Shown here piece after piece: positions 42,406-53,570 of a stretch of DNA of 64,000 nt (positions within the stretch are counted from its first letter, which is position 1; the number at the start of each line of letters is the position of its first letter). Source of the stretch: Lycorma delicatula (taxonomy: Eukaryota; Arthropoda; Insecta; Hemiptera; Fulgoridae); NCBI RefSeq assembly GCF_047948215.1, contig NC_134467.1:33066520-33130519 (forward strand). Direction: 5' to 3'. The notes under the pieces were generated by a model. The model was given only the letters and a program-made list of their open reading frames with translations, ran no database searches and was not told the DNA's origin. The translations under genes were made by a program, and so were the position numbers.

Positions 42406-43107
42406 ATAGATAATTTAAAAGAAAATAACTAAACATATTACTTGATTTTCACAAAATTAAAAAAAATATATATTAAAAAAGCAGCTCTTATCTGATGTTA
42501 TCACCTGTTATGTGCATTCTAATTGTATCATGAGAGAAATATATTGTGTATCGAAATAACTGTTGTGATTTTTTAATAACTCTGTAAAAATCAAATAATA
42601 TATATACATATATATATATGTATACATATTTTTTATTTTGTAAAAAATCAATTGTAAAAACACAGAATGATATGGATTTACACAAGGCGATAGAAGTTTC
42701 ATTTGAAAATAGGTAATAATATAGCAGATATATTACTACTTGTGTAAGTATGATTGAACGGGTTGAAAGTTCAGTTCTATAAGTTAATATGCCTTATGAT
42801 TCCGGGGAATAAACGAATATGTTCCTTCAGGAACCTCCCTATCTGTTCTCGAATTTCACTATAATTCCTGGAGGAAAAGGAATATTTTTTTTTTGTTGTA
42901 GCATATTTTTAAAACGATCAAAGTAAAATTATTGATCAATAGATGGGCTGTTCCCATCTAAGTTTAATACTGCTTCGATATCCCGTGGGAGTTTAAGCGA
43001 AATGGATGCCAACTACCAGGAGGGGACCTTACGTTTTCCTCTAGAAGGGTGTGTTTATCTCATATTGCAATTCCTTTGGGGGAATATAGATCATCCTTTT
43101 TCACCAA
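42406..43107. other. Intergenic sequence
   Basis: A GC-richer part at 42780-43090 holds palindromic GTTCCTTCAGGAAC at 42820-42833 and GATGGGCTGTTCCCATC at 42943-42959. No gene is recognised. Confidence 0.45.
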
Positions 43108-43347
43108 TCACCCCCGTTCCTTAACACTCATCCCCTTTTCCCCCATTATCGGTTCTGTGGTTGTAAGTTTGGCTTTCCTTAGTCCTCCAAACTGAGAGCA
43201 TAACTTGATTTTAAGATCCAATCCATTATTGGTGTTATCTGATTCGTAGATAACTTGTACATCGACTTGAAAGCTACGTTTCCTATCCGGTATCTGTGAA
43301 AGAAGCCCGGTTGTTATTAAGTCGGTCAAATTTCTAATCCCACCTAC
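43108..43347 (-). CDS. Unrecognised open stretch, possible exon
   Basis: The minus strand is open for about 80 codons between a TAA (43348-43350) and a TGA (43108): VGGIRNLTDLITTGLL, SQIPDRKRSFQVDVQVIY, ESDNTNNGLDLKIKLC, SQFGGLRKAKLTTTEP, then IMGEKGMSVKERG. Composition is balanced and unlike the AT-rich noise nearby. Its first in-frame ATG is near the 3' end, so a start is lacking. On the minus strand TATTTTAAG immediately precedes it and could be a splice acceptor. I recognise no domain. It could be a host exon, a decayed transposon ORF or chance. Confidence 0.25.
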   Translation of the reverse strand, partial: VGGIRNLTDLITTGLLSQIPDRKRSFQVDVQVIYESDNTNNGLDLKIKLCSQFGGLRKAKLTTTEPIMGEKGMSVKERG

Positions 43348-43350
43348 TTA

Positions 43351-44145
43351 AAATACAGTGTAATAAAGAAAGAAAAAAAATAATAAAAGATATAGAAGAT
43401 ATTTTTTTATATTAGCAGTAAAATTACAAAGCGATATAAAGAAGAAATTAAAAGTAAATCGATTATAAAAAGTACAATTTCATGCGGGAAAGATATTTAT
43501 TAGTTTTAAATATATTTTTTTCAGCGACTATTCGAGGAATATTACGGTAAAATTCGGTCGGTAAGATTAGGGGACTAATTGAATTTCTTTTAATTTTTGA
43601 GTTAAGAGGAATACGAAAGTACTAATTCGCTTAAAATAAAATTTCCTTACATATTTATAGACGTATGTATAAAATTTGTGATTCGAAATTCGCGAAACTA
43701 GTTGATCAATTTTATTGAAATTTAGATAAGCTATAGTAGTGTATCTTAATTTGTACAAGTAAAAATGTGATGAAGATTGGTTGAGTTATTCTTACGTTAC
43801 GATCAATTTAAGGTGTACAATTCACGACATAACCTCAATTTAAGATAATATTTTCGATCACATGATGTGATTGAAGGATGAAATTGGATTTTCTTTACGT
43901 ATTAAGATAATAACTTTACGAAAATATCATTATGTACAAACTTCATATTTATTAACTTAAAGTTAATAAATATGAAAAATAACATTAATTATACAATATT
44001 TTGCCTCGAATATTTCTAAAACTACTATATCAATTTTACTGAAATATGTTGTAATAATATATCAGACGTTGTGCATGCAAAATTTTTATAAAAACTGGTT
44101 GAGTAGTTTTTTAGTTACCCTCAATTTAAGGTTGACATCAGGCAA
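43351..44145. other. AT-rich intergenic sequence
   Basis: It contains the perfect hairpin at 43942-43976 (17-bp arms TTCATATTTATTAACTT / AAGTTAATAAATATGAA, one-base loop). No gene. Confidence 0.55.
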
Positions 44146-44168
44146 CATAACCTCAAATTGAGGTTATG
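44146..44168. repeat. Perfect 11-bp-arm palindrome
   Basis: CATAACCTCAA and TTGAGGTTATG flank a single A. AAATTGAGGTTATGT recurs directly at 45388 on the other side of the T2 transposon. Confidence 0.75.
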
Positions 44169-44177
44169 TAGACTGTA

Positions 44178-45386
44178 CAGGATGTCCCATATAAAACGCA
44201 ACCCATCAATCACTCATCCATGAAATTTCAAAAGTCAAGCGTACTCCACTACTCGTTACTGAAATGGACTCGTCCAACATCTGAATATCGCGGCGACGCA
44301 GTATAACACTACCGATAGTAACAAAAATGCAATCATAACGTTCACTGTATTGCTAGAGACAAGATGGTGTTTTCATTGTTGAGTCGTACTTCAGTACGAA
44401 ATCAGTGGTTGCAGTGCAAGGATTTGTTTCGCCATAAATACCCAGATAAACCGGCTCCTAAAAAAACCTCACCATTAAGGTTAGTTGCAAAATTTAGAGA
44501 GACCGGTTCTGTTAATAATAAGGAACACAAAAGATCTGCGTCAGTGTTGAATACAGATACAATTACAATTACGACTTTATCGCATTCAAACAGTTCATCG
44601 ACTTCTTGAGCCCGACAAAGAAAAACGGCTACAATATTGTCAACGGTTTCGTCGATTTCTGCGTGAGGGAATTAATGTTATGGATTCGTTATTTTTCACA
44701 GATGAAGCACGGTTTCATTCGGATAGCTACGTAAACATCTAAAGCAGTAGAACTTGGAGTGCTGAAAATCCCCACGTTTATCACGAAAAACAATTACACC
44801 CGCAGAAGTTGGGCGTGTGGTGCGCGATATCGCGGAAGAAAATAATCAGTCCTATTTTTTTTCGTGTACACCATTAATAAAAGAACGATATCAGGATATT
44901 TTATTTCAGTTCATCGCACTCTTGGAAGAGGAAGACAGACACTGCTGGCTACAACTTGACGGTGCGACATCGCACTACGCAAGTTCAACTTCTGATTTCG
45001 TCGAGGAATTCTTTGGTAATCGTGTTGTCGGTCGAGGCTTGTGGCCACCAAGATCTCCAGATTTGACTGCGGCGGATTTTTTTCTACGGGGTTACCTCAA
45101 AAAAAAAGCTTACAGCAACAAACCACGAACACCTGAACGATTGAAAGTCAATATTGAACAAGCTGTATTAAATATCCAGCCACAAACTTTGAAAAAAGTT
45201 GCAAGAAACACTGTAAAAAGAATTGAAGCTTGTATTCAATAAGATGGCGGCCACTTCCAACATTTACTCTAAATGTAAAGTAATGGATGGTAATAATAAA
45301 AATTACATTTACATTTACACATGCCTTTAAATTATTTCAATACCTACCAATATAAGGTTGGGTTGCGTTTTATATGGGACACTCTG
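44178..45386 (+). mobile_element. Mariner-like transposon T2, copy 2
   Basis: The ends CAGGATGTCCCATATAAAAC and (right, complemented) CAGAGTGTCCCATATAAAAC are flanked by TA (44176-44177 and 45387-45388). It is about 120 bp shorter than copy 1 because of an internal deletion at about 44562. Otherwise it is close to copy 1. Confidence 0.92.
44364..45242 (+). pseudogene. T2 transposase pseudogene, internally deleted
   Basis: The N-terminus is damaged (a deletion after MVFS and a shift), then KYPDKPAP, FRETGSVNNKEHKRSASVL and NTDT are as in copy 1. At 44562 the sequence jumps from the NTDT codons to the segment after STVHRA, removing about 120 bases with the second helix of the DNA-binding region. 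ACAATTACAATTACGA at the joint suggests a short direct repeat mediated it. The catalytic part keeps Asp in FFTDEARFHSD, a stop in the equivalent of YINSQNSR, then from 44817 a 141-codon open frame with LQLDGATSHYASS (second Asp) and WPPRSPDLTAADFFLRGYL (third). It ends early at RIEACIQ. Confidence 0.88.
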
Positions 45387-45563
45387 TAAATTGAGGTTAT
45401 GTTGACTTATTGGTTTTTTTTCATCCGCGCTTATGCAGTGAATCACAGTGGTGAGTGAATTTAAACTTGTTGCATGTGTGTAGGATTTTCTTTTTATATT
45501 TAATTATTTCATCCAATTATGGTTATAATAATATAATTTTCTAATTAAAAAAATATAAATGAG

Positions 45564-46856
45564 ATCTGTAAATAAAGTAATGAACCTGGTTCAGAAAGCT
45601 TTTAATTTACAATTCAATTATACATTTACTCTTATCACCTTCAAAATATTTCCCTTGAGAAGCGACGGAATATTTTAACCGGTTTTCTCACTCATCACAG
45701 CAGTGTTAGAACTCTGAAACCGAAATATCCTTCAGATGGTCAGTTACGTTTTTTTAAATGTTTTCTACTGTTCCAAAATGGTGCCCTTTGAGGTGGTTTT
45801 TAAAGTAGGTAACAGGGAAAAGTCGCAGGAAACCTAATCAGGTAAATAAGGTGGTTGAGGAAATACAGGAATGTTTTTCTTTGCCAAAAATTCATTAATT
45901 GAGTGACAAGGTGGATTGTCATGATGCAGCATCCAGCTGTCTTTGATGACTGGTCTCATGGTCTTTCCGCAATCTTTCAAGAATTTCTCGGGAAACATAT
46001 TGATTTAAAGTTTGCCCTGTAGGCAAAAACTCCTTATAGACAATCTCATTACTATAGAAAAACAAATTAGCATAGTTTTAAATTTGATGTGCTCATTTTT
46101 TCTCTTTTTGGAGGCGGTGACTTTGAAGTGTGCCACTCCTTGCTATGGCGTTTTGTTTCTGGGTCATACTCAAATATCCAAGATTCATCACCAGTAATAA
46201 CATTTTTTTAGAAATCAGGATCAGTTCAATTCGGCCTAGAAGATTGCGGCACACATCCATCCGTCCTGTTGTTATTTTGTTCAATCGTGAGGTTTCTTGG
46301 GACCAATTTTGCACAGACTTTCTTCATAACCAATTCGTTTATCAAAATTTGATGGACTATGGAATGGTACAAATTAAATTGTTGTGCCATCATTCTAACA
46401 GTTAATCGCCTTTGGTCGTACAGTATCAAGTCTACGATTCCCTCAACATTGTCATCCGTTTTTGACGTTAATGGTCTTCCAGAGCATGGATCATCCGGAA
46501 ATGATTCTCGGCCTTCTGAAAATGCTTTAAACCACCTAAAAACTTGGACTCGTAACAGATCATCTCCATTAGCCCTTTTCAATTTTGAAAAGGTTTCAGT
46601 AGCATTCTCAAGAGTTTAACACAAAACTTGATTGCACAACTTTTCTCATAATTAGTATCACTCATTTTTGTAACGCACAACAAAAACTCGTCTCACGAAA
46701 AGTTTGTTTACGTCTCATATGGCAAAAATAGACCAAAAATATTAGTACCTAATATATATTAGCTCTTCATATAACCATATGTTTACTAGTAACTTTACAG
46801 TGTTGCCACTTTGGCTACCAAAAATTCTAGTCTCATTACTTTATTTACAGACCTTG
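45564..46856 (-). mobile_element. Mariner (DD34D-type) transposon T3
   Basis: Terminal repeats AGATCTGTAAATAAAGTAAT (45564) and, complemented at the right end, AGGTCTGTAAATAAAGTAAT share 19 of 20 bases. A TA follows the right end; the left flank is less clear. The transposase lies on the minus strand and is broken. Confidence 0.85.
45760..46690 (-). pseudogene. T3 mariner transposase pseudogene
   Basis: Minus strand: MSDTNYEKSCAIKFCV near 46670, then KRANGDDLLRVQVFRWFKAF, SEGRESFPDDPCSGRPLTS (first helix-turn-helix domain), RRLTVRMMAQQFNL and KVCAKLVPRNLTIEQ (second). ITGDESWIFEYDPET (first Asp), EWHTSKSPPPKREKMS, FLPTGQTLNQYV, WMLHHDNPPCHSINEF (second Asp) and FPQPPYLPD follow in shifted frames. 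The segment between the second Asp and PPYLPD is shorter than in mariners, so part is deleted. A TAG stop follows LPD. The organisation is that of a classic mariner: HTH, WIF-DPET, HDN, PPYSPDL. Confidence 0.88.
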
Positions 46857-46997
46857 TATATTAATATTAAATACAAAAATATATACCTGTTTTAATTTTG
46901 TAATCTAATTTATGTTTGTTATATTTCTTGCTCAAAAGATTATACAAAAAATATATATTCGTATATATAAGGTGATTCAGGAGGATAAGGTAAAAGG

Positions 46998-47763
46998 CGA
47001 AAGATTTATGTTGGGGACTAATCCCCAACATAAATATGTGGACTAGTAATAGAATAGGTAATGTAGATTTTTATACGACACAACTGTTGACGGGGCATGG
47101 CTCGTTCGGCCATTATCTGTTTAGAATTGGAAAAAGACCTACCCCACAATGTGTGTACTGCCCAGAGACTGATGATGCGGAACACACTGTGTTTGTATGC
47201 CCAAGATGGGCTCCAAATAGAAGAGAAATTTCGGACAACGGACTTACACCTGAAAACCTCTTAAATTGGATGGTCTATAGTGACGATAACTGGGATTGGT
47301 TCCGTAGGTTTGCCGGGGAAATCTTACGCACCAAGGAAGAAGAGGACAGAAGAAGGGGTTTGTGAAATTAGGGTAGGGAGGACAGTCCCTCCGTGGAGGG
47401 CCCGTACGCCGTGGTGTGCGGGTTCCTGAGAAGGGGGGGAACTCCTGGGGAGTGTGGGACAAATAAAAGATCGAGTCCCGGTTGGCGGTGCCGCTCCTGC
47501 GGGTGCCTCGGTGCTTAGTGGGGGCGGTACCGCTGATTAGAGGCAAAGACATAATGACCGAGACCCGGTTCCCTGCTGAGGGGATGGGAGGTGGCGTAGC
47601 CATACCCCGTCTCCGAGGCGGGGGATTAGAGGCAGGCGAATAAAATAAAATTAAAGATCCGAGACCGGGGGAGCTAACCTGCCGTGCCGGGTGTACAACC
47701 GGTGGGCGGGGGACACTCCCTTAGGTTAAAAGGACGCTCTCCCCGACTGAGTATACTTAAATG
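46998..47763 (+). mobile_element. R1-type LINE, 5'-truncated
   Basis: It holds the ORF2 C-terminus (47036-47365) and a GC-rich 3' UTR with GACCGAGACCCGGTTCCCTG and GGGGATTAGAGGCAGGCG, related to 22745-23056. Flanking GGATAAGGTAA and GGATATCCGGTAA may be an imperfect target duplication. The first bases (47004-47035) form a perfect hairpin, ATTTATGTTGGGGA / TCCCCAACATAAAT. Confidence 0.7.
47036..47365 (+). pseudogene. R1-type LINE ORF2 C-terminal domain
   Basis: 109 codons: DFYTTQLLTGHGSFGHYLFR, IGKRPTPQCVYCPETDDAEH, TVFVCPRWAPNRREI and a terminal ILRTKEEEDRRRGL. C-x2-C-x7-H-x4-C (CVYC, EH, VC) is the zinc-finger-like motif near the C-terminus of R1/I-group LINEs. The frame is intact to its natural stop, but everything upstream (endonuclease, reverse transcriptase) is missing. 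Confidence 0.82.
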
Positions 47764-48099
47764 GATATCCGGTAATACTTTGACAACTAATTCTAGAGGC
47801 TAAAAATAAGAAAAAAGTTCATATAAACATAGGTCCGAAAACGCTTCGTTAGCGAGTTATACAGGGTGAAAGATTTCGCCCGAGTTTCAGTTCCTCCGGG
47901 TAAATTAAGGCTTTCTGAAATTCTGGGAAGGTCAATTAAGGGATAAATTCAATTGTATCTTTGTATTGTATCTATCTAGGTCCGAAAACACCTATGTTTA
48001 TATGAACTTTTTTCTTATTTTTAGCCTCTAGAATGAGTTGTCAAAGTTTTTCCCTATCCTCCTGAATCACTCTGTATATAACTGAATGTTTCTTTGTAC

Positions 48100-48592
48100 C
48101 GTATGCGTCCCTATACCATTCAACCGATTGCGATGAAACTTTTGGCAAGTTGTATTTCGCACGCTCGCGAAGATTTGGACCTGCTAGATGGCGCTGGGGT
48201 TAAAATATTTCGAAAAATTGTATTTATGGTCCATTTTGGTTCATATTCATAATATATATCAGTTACGTGAAAAGAAGCATTTTTGCAAAAAAATGGACCC
48301 GTTAGGGGGCGCCGGTTTCGAAATATTTAAGAAACAAACAAATAAATGTACAAACAGACTTTATTATTTTATATATATAAAAGGCAATATTCGTATATGT
48401 GTCCGGTATAGACTAAAAAACTACTGGACCGAGTTAAGCAAAGGAAAAAGGGAAAAATTAAAAAGCAAAAACGGGAAATAGGGGAAAAGGGGTTTAGGGA
48501 AGAAAGGGTAAAAAGGGAAGGGTTAAATTTTGTGAAGTTCCGTAATGATCAGTTTTTGAATGTTTTATCAAACTTTCAATTGTCTTTATTTA

Positions 48593-48638
<46 letters not shown>

Positions 48639-48690
48639 TCAAAGTACTCAAATATCCCCGGCAATAGCGAAGTATTACCGGGTCTGCTAG
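48100..48690 (+). mobile_element. Helitron-like element, family H1, copy 2
   Basis: The head TATAGACTAAAAAACTACTG and purine-rich run (48425-48520) match 14031-14236. The 3' end has a hairpin CCCGGCAATA / TATTACCGGG (one mismatch, loop GCGAAG, 48657-48682), then TCTG and CTAG at 48687-48690 followed by T. This is a good Helitron-type terminus. A (TA)n run lies at 48597-48638. No helicase gene. Confidence 0.55.
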
Positions 48691-51284
48691 TACAGAATAA
48701 AATAACGAAAAGTAGATCTTCTTGCGTAGACCTGTGAAAGACTTTTTTTTAGTAGTATTAGCAAATTTCATTTTGAGTACATATGAATAACGGTACGTAA
48801 TAATTAAAAAACAAACTTAGTGTTTAGTAAAGTGAAACAGTACAGTTCAACTTTATAACAATTTTATCATCCCACAAAAATATATTATTTAATACATCGT
48901 ACAAAGATGTAAACCCTTTTGTTACAAAACAAATTTCTCTCCGGATTACAGAAGATACATAAAAATAGTGTTGAATTATGTAGACCTTCAACTGGACAGC
49001 TGTAAATCCAAATTATCCCAAGTGTGCACACATACATGCGCGCACGCGTGTAGCATTTTGGAAACACGAAAAATCCATCATTTCCCTTGGGGGATTTATT
49101 ATGATTCAAAAATAAGAAAAAAAAGAAATATGAATAAAAATTTTAACGATATCATTAAAAAATTATAAATTATACTTATGATTATTGTAAAATCTAGATG
49201 CCCACATTATTTTTGCCCATATTTTGGGGGATAATTTTTTATAAAGTAGTGTATTTTTAACGAAGTGATACAATTTTATGAAAAAGAAAATTATTTCATG
49301 GATAATATCAATTATAAACTGATATATAATTAGTTTAAGTGATACGAATGGTTTTTTTTTCAACCAACTGTGGATTGAATAATCAAATAAATTCAAAAAA
49401 AAATGGTTGTTAAAATTACATGATAATTAGTATAAGAATTAACAATAAGCTATGATAATTAGCCAAGAGGATAGCGTTTTGGGGTAGTGTAAGAGGTTGC
49501 CTCACTGAAATATCAAGTAGAAAAATAAAAAATAAAATTCCCCGATGATATTGATTTTTGGCAGAAAACAGAAATAACTTTCAGAGAAATTAAATGTGAA
49601 AATATTTAAAAAAATAAAAACACAAATAATAAATTACGTATAACATAGTCTGAACGAGGAATTAATTATTATTTTTGATTAATATATGAAAAGTTATAAC
49701 AGATATAAAAAAAGAATTTTGGAGTTTTCATTTGTTATATTCCTTAGATGAAATTTAAAATTTTGATTTAAGATTAGAATCAAAATTTTAGTAGTGCATC
49801 GGTTCCTTGAAATGATTTCTTATCTTTTCACTTATCGAAACCACTTAGGTGAATCCTGAACAAAAAGCCTTTCGTGTTTTGCATTTTGCTAAATCTAAAT
49901 TTGAATTTACAGTTTAATTTACATTCAGTAGAAATTTTAAACTGTCTTTTTCCAACTGAAAATAACATTCGGCGATTTGCGTAATCTATTTGAAACGATT
50001 AGATGAGTACGTAGAGAATATTACCGGACGATCAAAGCTCTCTAAAGAAAATATTAACCTATCACTAAGTGTTTCCTGAGTAATCCAAAAAAAATCTGTT
50101 TGAAATGCTGGGCCGCCAACTAACAATGCTGTTGATGATAGTATAGAATATTTTAACGCATATATATGCGTCCAAAACGTTTACAATTTTTATAGCCTTC
50201 GACTCCTATCGATTATGACAATAATAAATAATAATAATGTCATTGTAACACTACGAATGTAATTATTATTTAAATATTATTACTATTATCTTCTAATCAA
50301 TTTAAAACACAAATATTCCTATACTGATATGAATGTTTAAATAATTTGTTAAAGTTACACTTCTTTTGGCGCGTTAGGAGAAACTGATCGGAGTGTATTT
50401 TCAGCAAGTTACGGAAGTTGCGCGCGCCTATGTAACACACCATGAAGTATTGCGTAGGCCCAAGTGGATCAGTTTGCACGCACATGCGTGTAGTGTCTAA
50501 TTCAATTAGTCGTTCGATGCAATAAGTAATTAGTACGTATTGTAAATATAACAGATATTGTGTCATAATAAATATATATTTTTATATACAGGAATTTCTT
50601 AAGACGGATATTTTAAACTGTGAATATTGTTGTTCATAATCATAAAACTTTATTTATATTGCAGCGTATATTTATTTTTTATGAAAATTGTGTATCAATA
50701 TTTGAATATACTTATTTATATAAGTATTATTTTTTAATGACACAGAAAATAGCACATATCAGATAAATTCATGATTTTCATAAATAATTTTAAATTTACC
50801 AAAAATACCCTATTATAACATAAAACTATTTTTATCATACTTTTCACATGATAACCCTCAAACCTATTCAATTGTCATCTGAAGAATTTATAGAACTAAA
50901 CTAATCGAAATATATTCGATGAACTTTGTTTTATATGAAAACGAATGCTTCAATACTTTTTAAACTGTATAAAATAAATAAATTCAAATTTCTATTCATG
51001 GTATTTAATGTCGTCTATCGATCATTTGACTCGGTTCAAATTTGTTTGAATGTGTAAAAAAATTCTTTTTTATTCACGCCAAACAAATATAACTTCTTAT
51101 GTGCGTACATAAGTACACACGAGCTTTTTTCTATTTTAATTGACGTTCTCGTTCAATGTGTAATGAAATACAAATTCAATTGCATTTAATGCTTTGACAG
51201 ATACATTAATCCCTTACAAAAGCTTATAAAGAAGGCTGTACGAGGGAATATCAATATATGGAAATTTGTAGTGAATGAAAAATT
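48691..51284. other. AT-rich intergenic sequence
   Basis: No supported gene. Perfect short palindromes occur at 49758-49790 (TAAAATTTTGATT / AATCAAAATTTTA) and 50156-50171 (ACGCATATATATGCGT). A minus-strand open frame at 50297-50566 is unrecognised and AT-rich. Confidence 0.5.
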
Positions 51285-51352
51285 GTGAAATCGAATTCGG
51301 GTCCTCCGTATTAAAATCCGAGACGCTAACACTCAATCGTGGAGATCGGCAT
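51285..51352 (-). repeat. tRNA-like SINE head
   Basis: Minus strand: CCACGATTGAGTGTTAGCGT (A-box-like), CTCGGATTTTAATACGGAGG, then CCCGAATTCGAT (B-box-like). It resembles the SINE-2 head at 36822 in its TCTCGGA-TTTAAT-CGG core. No SINE tail follows. Confidence 0.4.
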
Positions 51353-52137
51353 TCAAAATTATTTTATTTTATACTTACTTTATTATAATTTCATTCTACA
51401 ATTATTTTACACATTTATTTATGACAATTAATTACTCCTTTATCAAATAATATAAGCCCAAAAAATCCTTTTTTCTTTTTTTAATTAATAATGAACTTTA
51501 TTATATTTTATTATTTAATTATAACTTTTCAAATAGTTTATATATAAGAAGAAAACTTAGAGAGATATTCACATTCAACAATTCATGAAGAAATTAAACA
51601 CTTTAGAGTACCACTTACAAAATGAGGCTACGAAAACCACAAAAACCCAGAAGCTATAAACCTCTTTAACACACAGAGAAAATACCAAGAATACCGAAAC
51701 GACTACACAATTTGGACTTATATTAACAATTACTTAACCACACCTAACCGTTATATAAACAACAAAAAGATACCAGTTTACACCCTTCTCAATCAACAAG
51801 ACCGCTCGATATAAATAAATTAATATATTTAATTCAGAGAAAAGAGCTGATAAAGAGTTAATAAAAATTTAGAAAAAAACCTTTAAAAAAATATTAAAAA
51901 TCTAAATTTTGATCATTTTGATTGTTTTAACAACTTTCATCTTTAGACAACGGGAAATAAAAAAAAAACTAATTAAAATATCTTTACATGTAAACAAACG
52001 TGAATATGACCTTTATAAAATTATAAGTAAATAAGAAAAAAAAATACAAATACAGAATTCTTTATTATTTATCCATCGTTATCAACTCATTTCGTCTTAA
52101 GTAACTTTATTCCTTTTTTCTTGCATGTTCATTTACA
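51353..52137. other. AT-rich intergenic sequence
   Basis: A short unrecognised open stretch lies at about 51650-51815 on the plus strand (NTQRKYQEYRNDYTIW and onward). Otherwise nothing. Confidence 0.4.
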
Positions 52138-52196
52138 ATTTTTTACTTCCTTGTATGAAGTAAAGGAAGTTTTGTAATCGCGAAAAATTTCGGTTA

Positions 52197-53570
52197 CCTG
52201 GCATTTCTCCCGCCACCACACCATTCGGTGATCCTACAGCATAGACCAAATGTCAGTGCCAAGATACGGCTGCTGTGCCTCTAAAACAGTTTATCTAAAA
52301 CTCGTTATCTAAAAGCTACCTCGTTAAAAGTGAGCTACCTATCAGCGTGAGCGGATTAAGAAGGGTGCTATTCACCACCCACTTACGTGTCCTAAGAGCT
52401 CACTTATCAAACTAAATCTAGATCGGGGAGGCGCACCCTTTGTTACTAATTACTAAAAGTCATTAAATTTAATAATATAAAAGACAGCAATTTAGGCTGT
52501 CACGCCTCGGTCGCTGTATGCCAGATAGTGCCTTTCCACCATTTAAAGCGCTTGGAGCTTGTATCTGGCTGGTGGCCAGCCATTATCGAAGGAAAAACAT
52601 CCCACAGCGGCGCTATAGGAATCAGTATAACCCAGATTAATTAAAAAACTCTAGCGATGACGCTAGAGTTTTTTTTCCAACCTCATCGAGGAACTTCCAC
52701 ACGGTCCGACAATGCGGCTCTCGCCACACTGACTCGCCGTTAATGAGCGGCAAGTTTTCCCCCTGACCTCTAAGTTCCAGGGTAGCCCAGTCTCTGGCCC
52801 CCCAATAGCGGGGCAGTCGAACATCATATGCTCGTTCGACTGGACCTCCTCGCAGACACACAACTCATCAGCCGCTAGGCGAAACCGAAACAGATATTGC
52901 TTCAAACCCACATGGTTGGTGAGCACTTGGGCACCTGCTGCCCTTAAAAATGAATTCGAAGCATACCATCCCCCCAGATCCTGTATAAACCTATAGAAGG
53001 ATCTTTCCTTAATCGTGGTGTGCCATTCAAGCTGCCATGCCTCCATCGCGAGGCTCCATAGCCTCTTCCACAGGCGGGAAATGGGCAACTGAACGAAATT
53101 TAGATCCGGTGCATTATGATCGCCGTTCCGCACCGGTTCTAGCACGGCTTGAAACCGCATCCCAAATGCCTCGGCTTCCCAACCTCTTCGCAACTTCCAC
53201 ATGGCTGCCCGAAGTTTCACCACTAAATCGATTGGGAGAGCCTTTTACAATACGGTGGTAGCCTCGTAGGAGGTTGTTTTAAAAACACCAGTGCATACTA
53301 TCAAGGGTCTGCGCTGGGCACTCCTTAAATTTTGAAGCAGTGCTCTATTTCTATCCAACCTATGCGCCCAAATTGGCGCCGCGTATGCGATCATGCTCTC
53401 GAAGACACCTCGGTACACCAAGTACATTTGAAGGCCCGACACCCCGTAATCCTTCCGAGCAATCCTTCTAAGTTTGCACATCACAGAGACGGCGCCCGCC
53501 GCAACTTGCTTAATGTGGTTACTAAAAAGCAACTTGTCATCAAACAAAACACCTAGGTACTTATGAAACG
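52197..53570 (-). mobile_element. R1-type LINE, 5'-truncated, with ~70-bp target duplication
   Basis: The 3' UTR is 52197-52660 and ORF2 sequence 52663-53570. The 70 bases before it (52127-52196, GTTCATTTACAATTTTTTAC onward) are repeated after it (53571-53640) with four differences. There is no poly(A) tail, which is usual for several R1-group elements. Confidence 0.8.
52663..53570 (-). pseudogene. R1-type LINE ORF2 C-terminal region
   Basis: One minus-strand frame runs from 53570 to 52663 with a single internal TAA at about 53243. In order: MFDDKLLFSNHIKQVAAGA, LQMYLVYRGVFESMIAYAAP, IWAHRLDRNRALLQNLRSAQ, TTSYEATTVL, stop, then VVKLRAAMWKLRRGWE, FYRFIQDLGGWYASNSFLR, AGAQVLTNHVGLKQYLFRFR and CVCEEVQSNEHMMFDCPAIG. 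The last is a C-x-C-x7-H-x4-C motif. The layout matches the thumb and C-terminal domain of R1/I-group LINEs. Endonuclease and catalytic domain are lost. Confidence 0.88.

Larger units (their letters stand above)
46967..48076. mobile_element. Foldback/MITE element split by an R1-type LINE
   Basis: The ends GTGATTCAGGAGGATAAGG (46972) and CTATCCTCCTGAATCAC (48049-48065) are complementary. Internal arms TTGACAACTAATTCTAGAGG, AAATAAGAAAAAAGTTCATA (47780-47825) pair with ATGAACTTTTTTCTTATTTT, GAATGAGTTGTCAA (48000-48042). The left arm is interrupted after about 30 bases by the LINE at ~46998-47763. Confidence 0.7.

Noticed and set aside
47004..47035. Bacterial-type transcription terminator (stem plus loop)
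   Set aside because: No U-run follows, and the setting is a eukaryotic LINE junction.
50297..50566. 89-codon minus-strand frame
   Set aside because: AT-rich, no domain, no splice or promoter context.
51640..51820. Possible LINE-derived peptide (RKYQEYRNDYTIW and onward)
   Set aside because: Short and without any diagnostic reverse-transcriptase or zinc motif.
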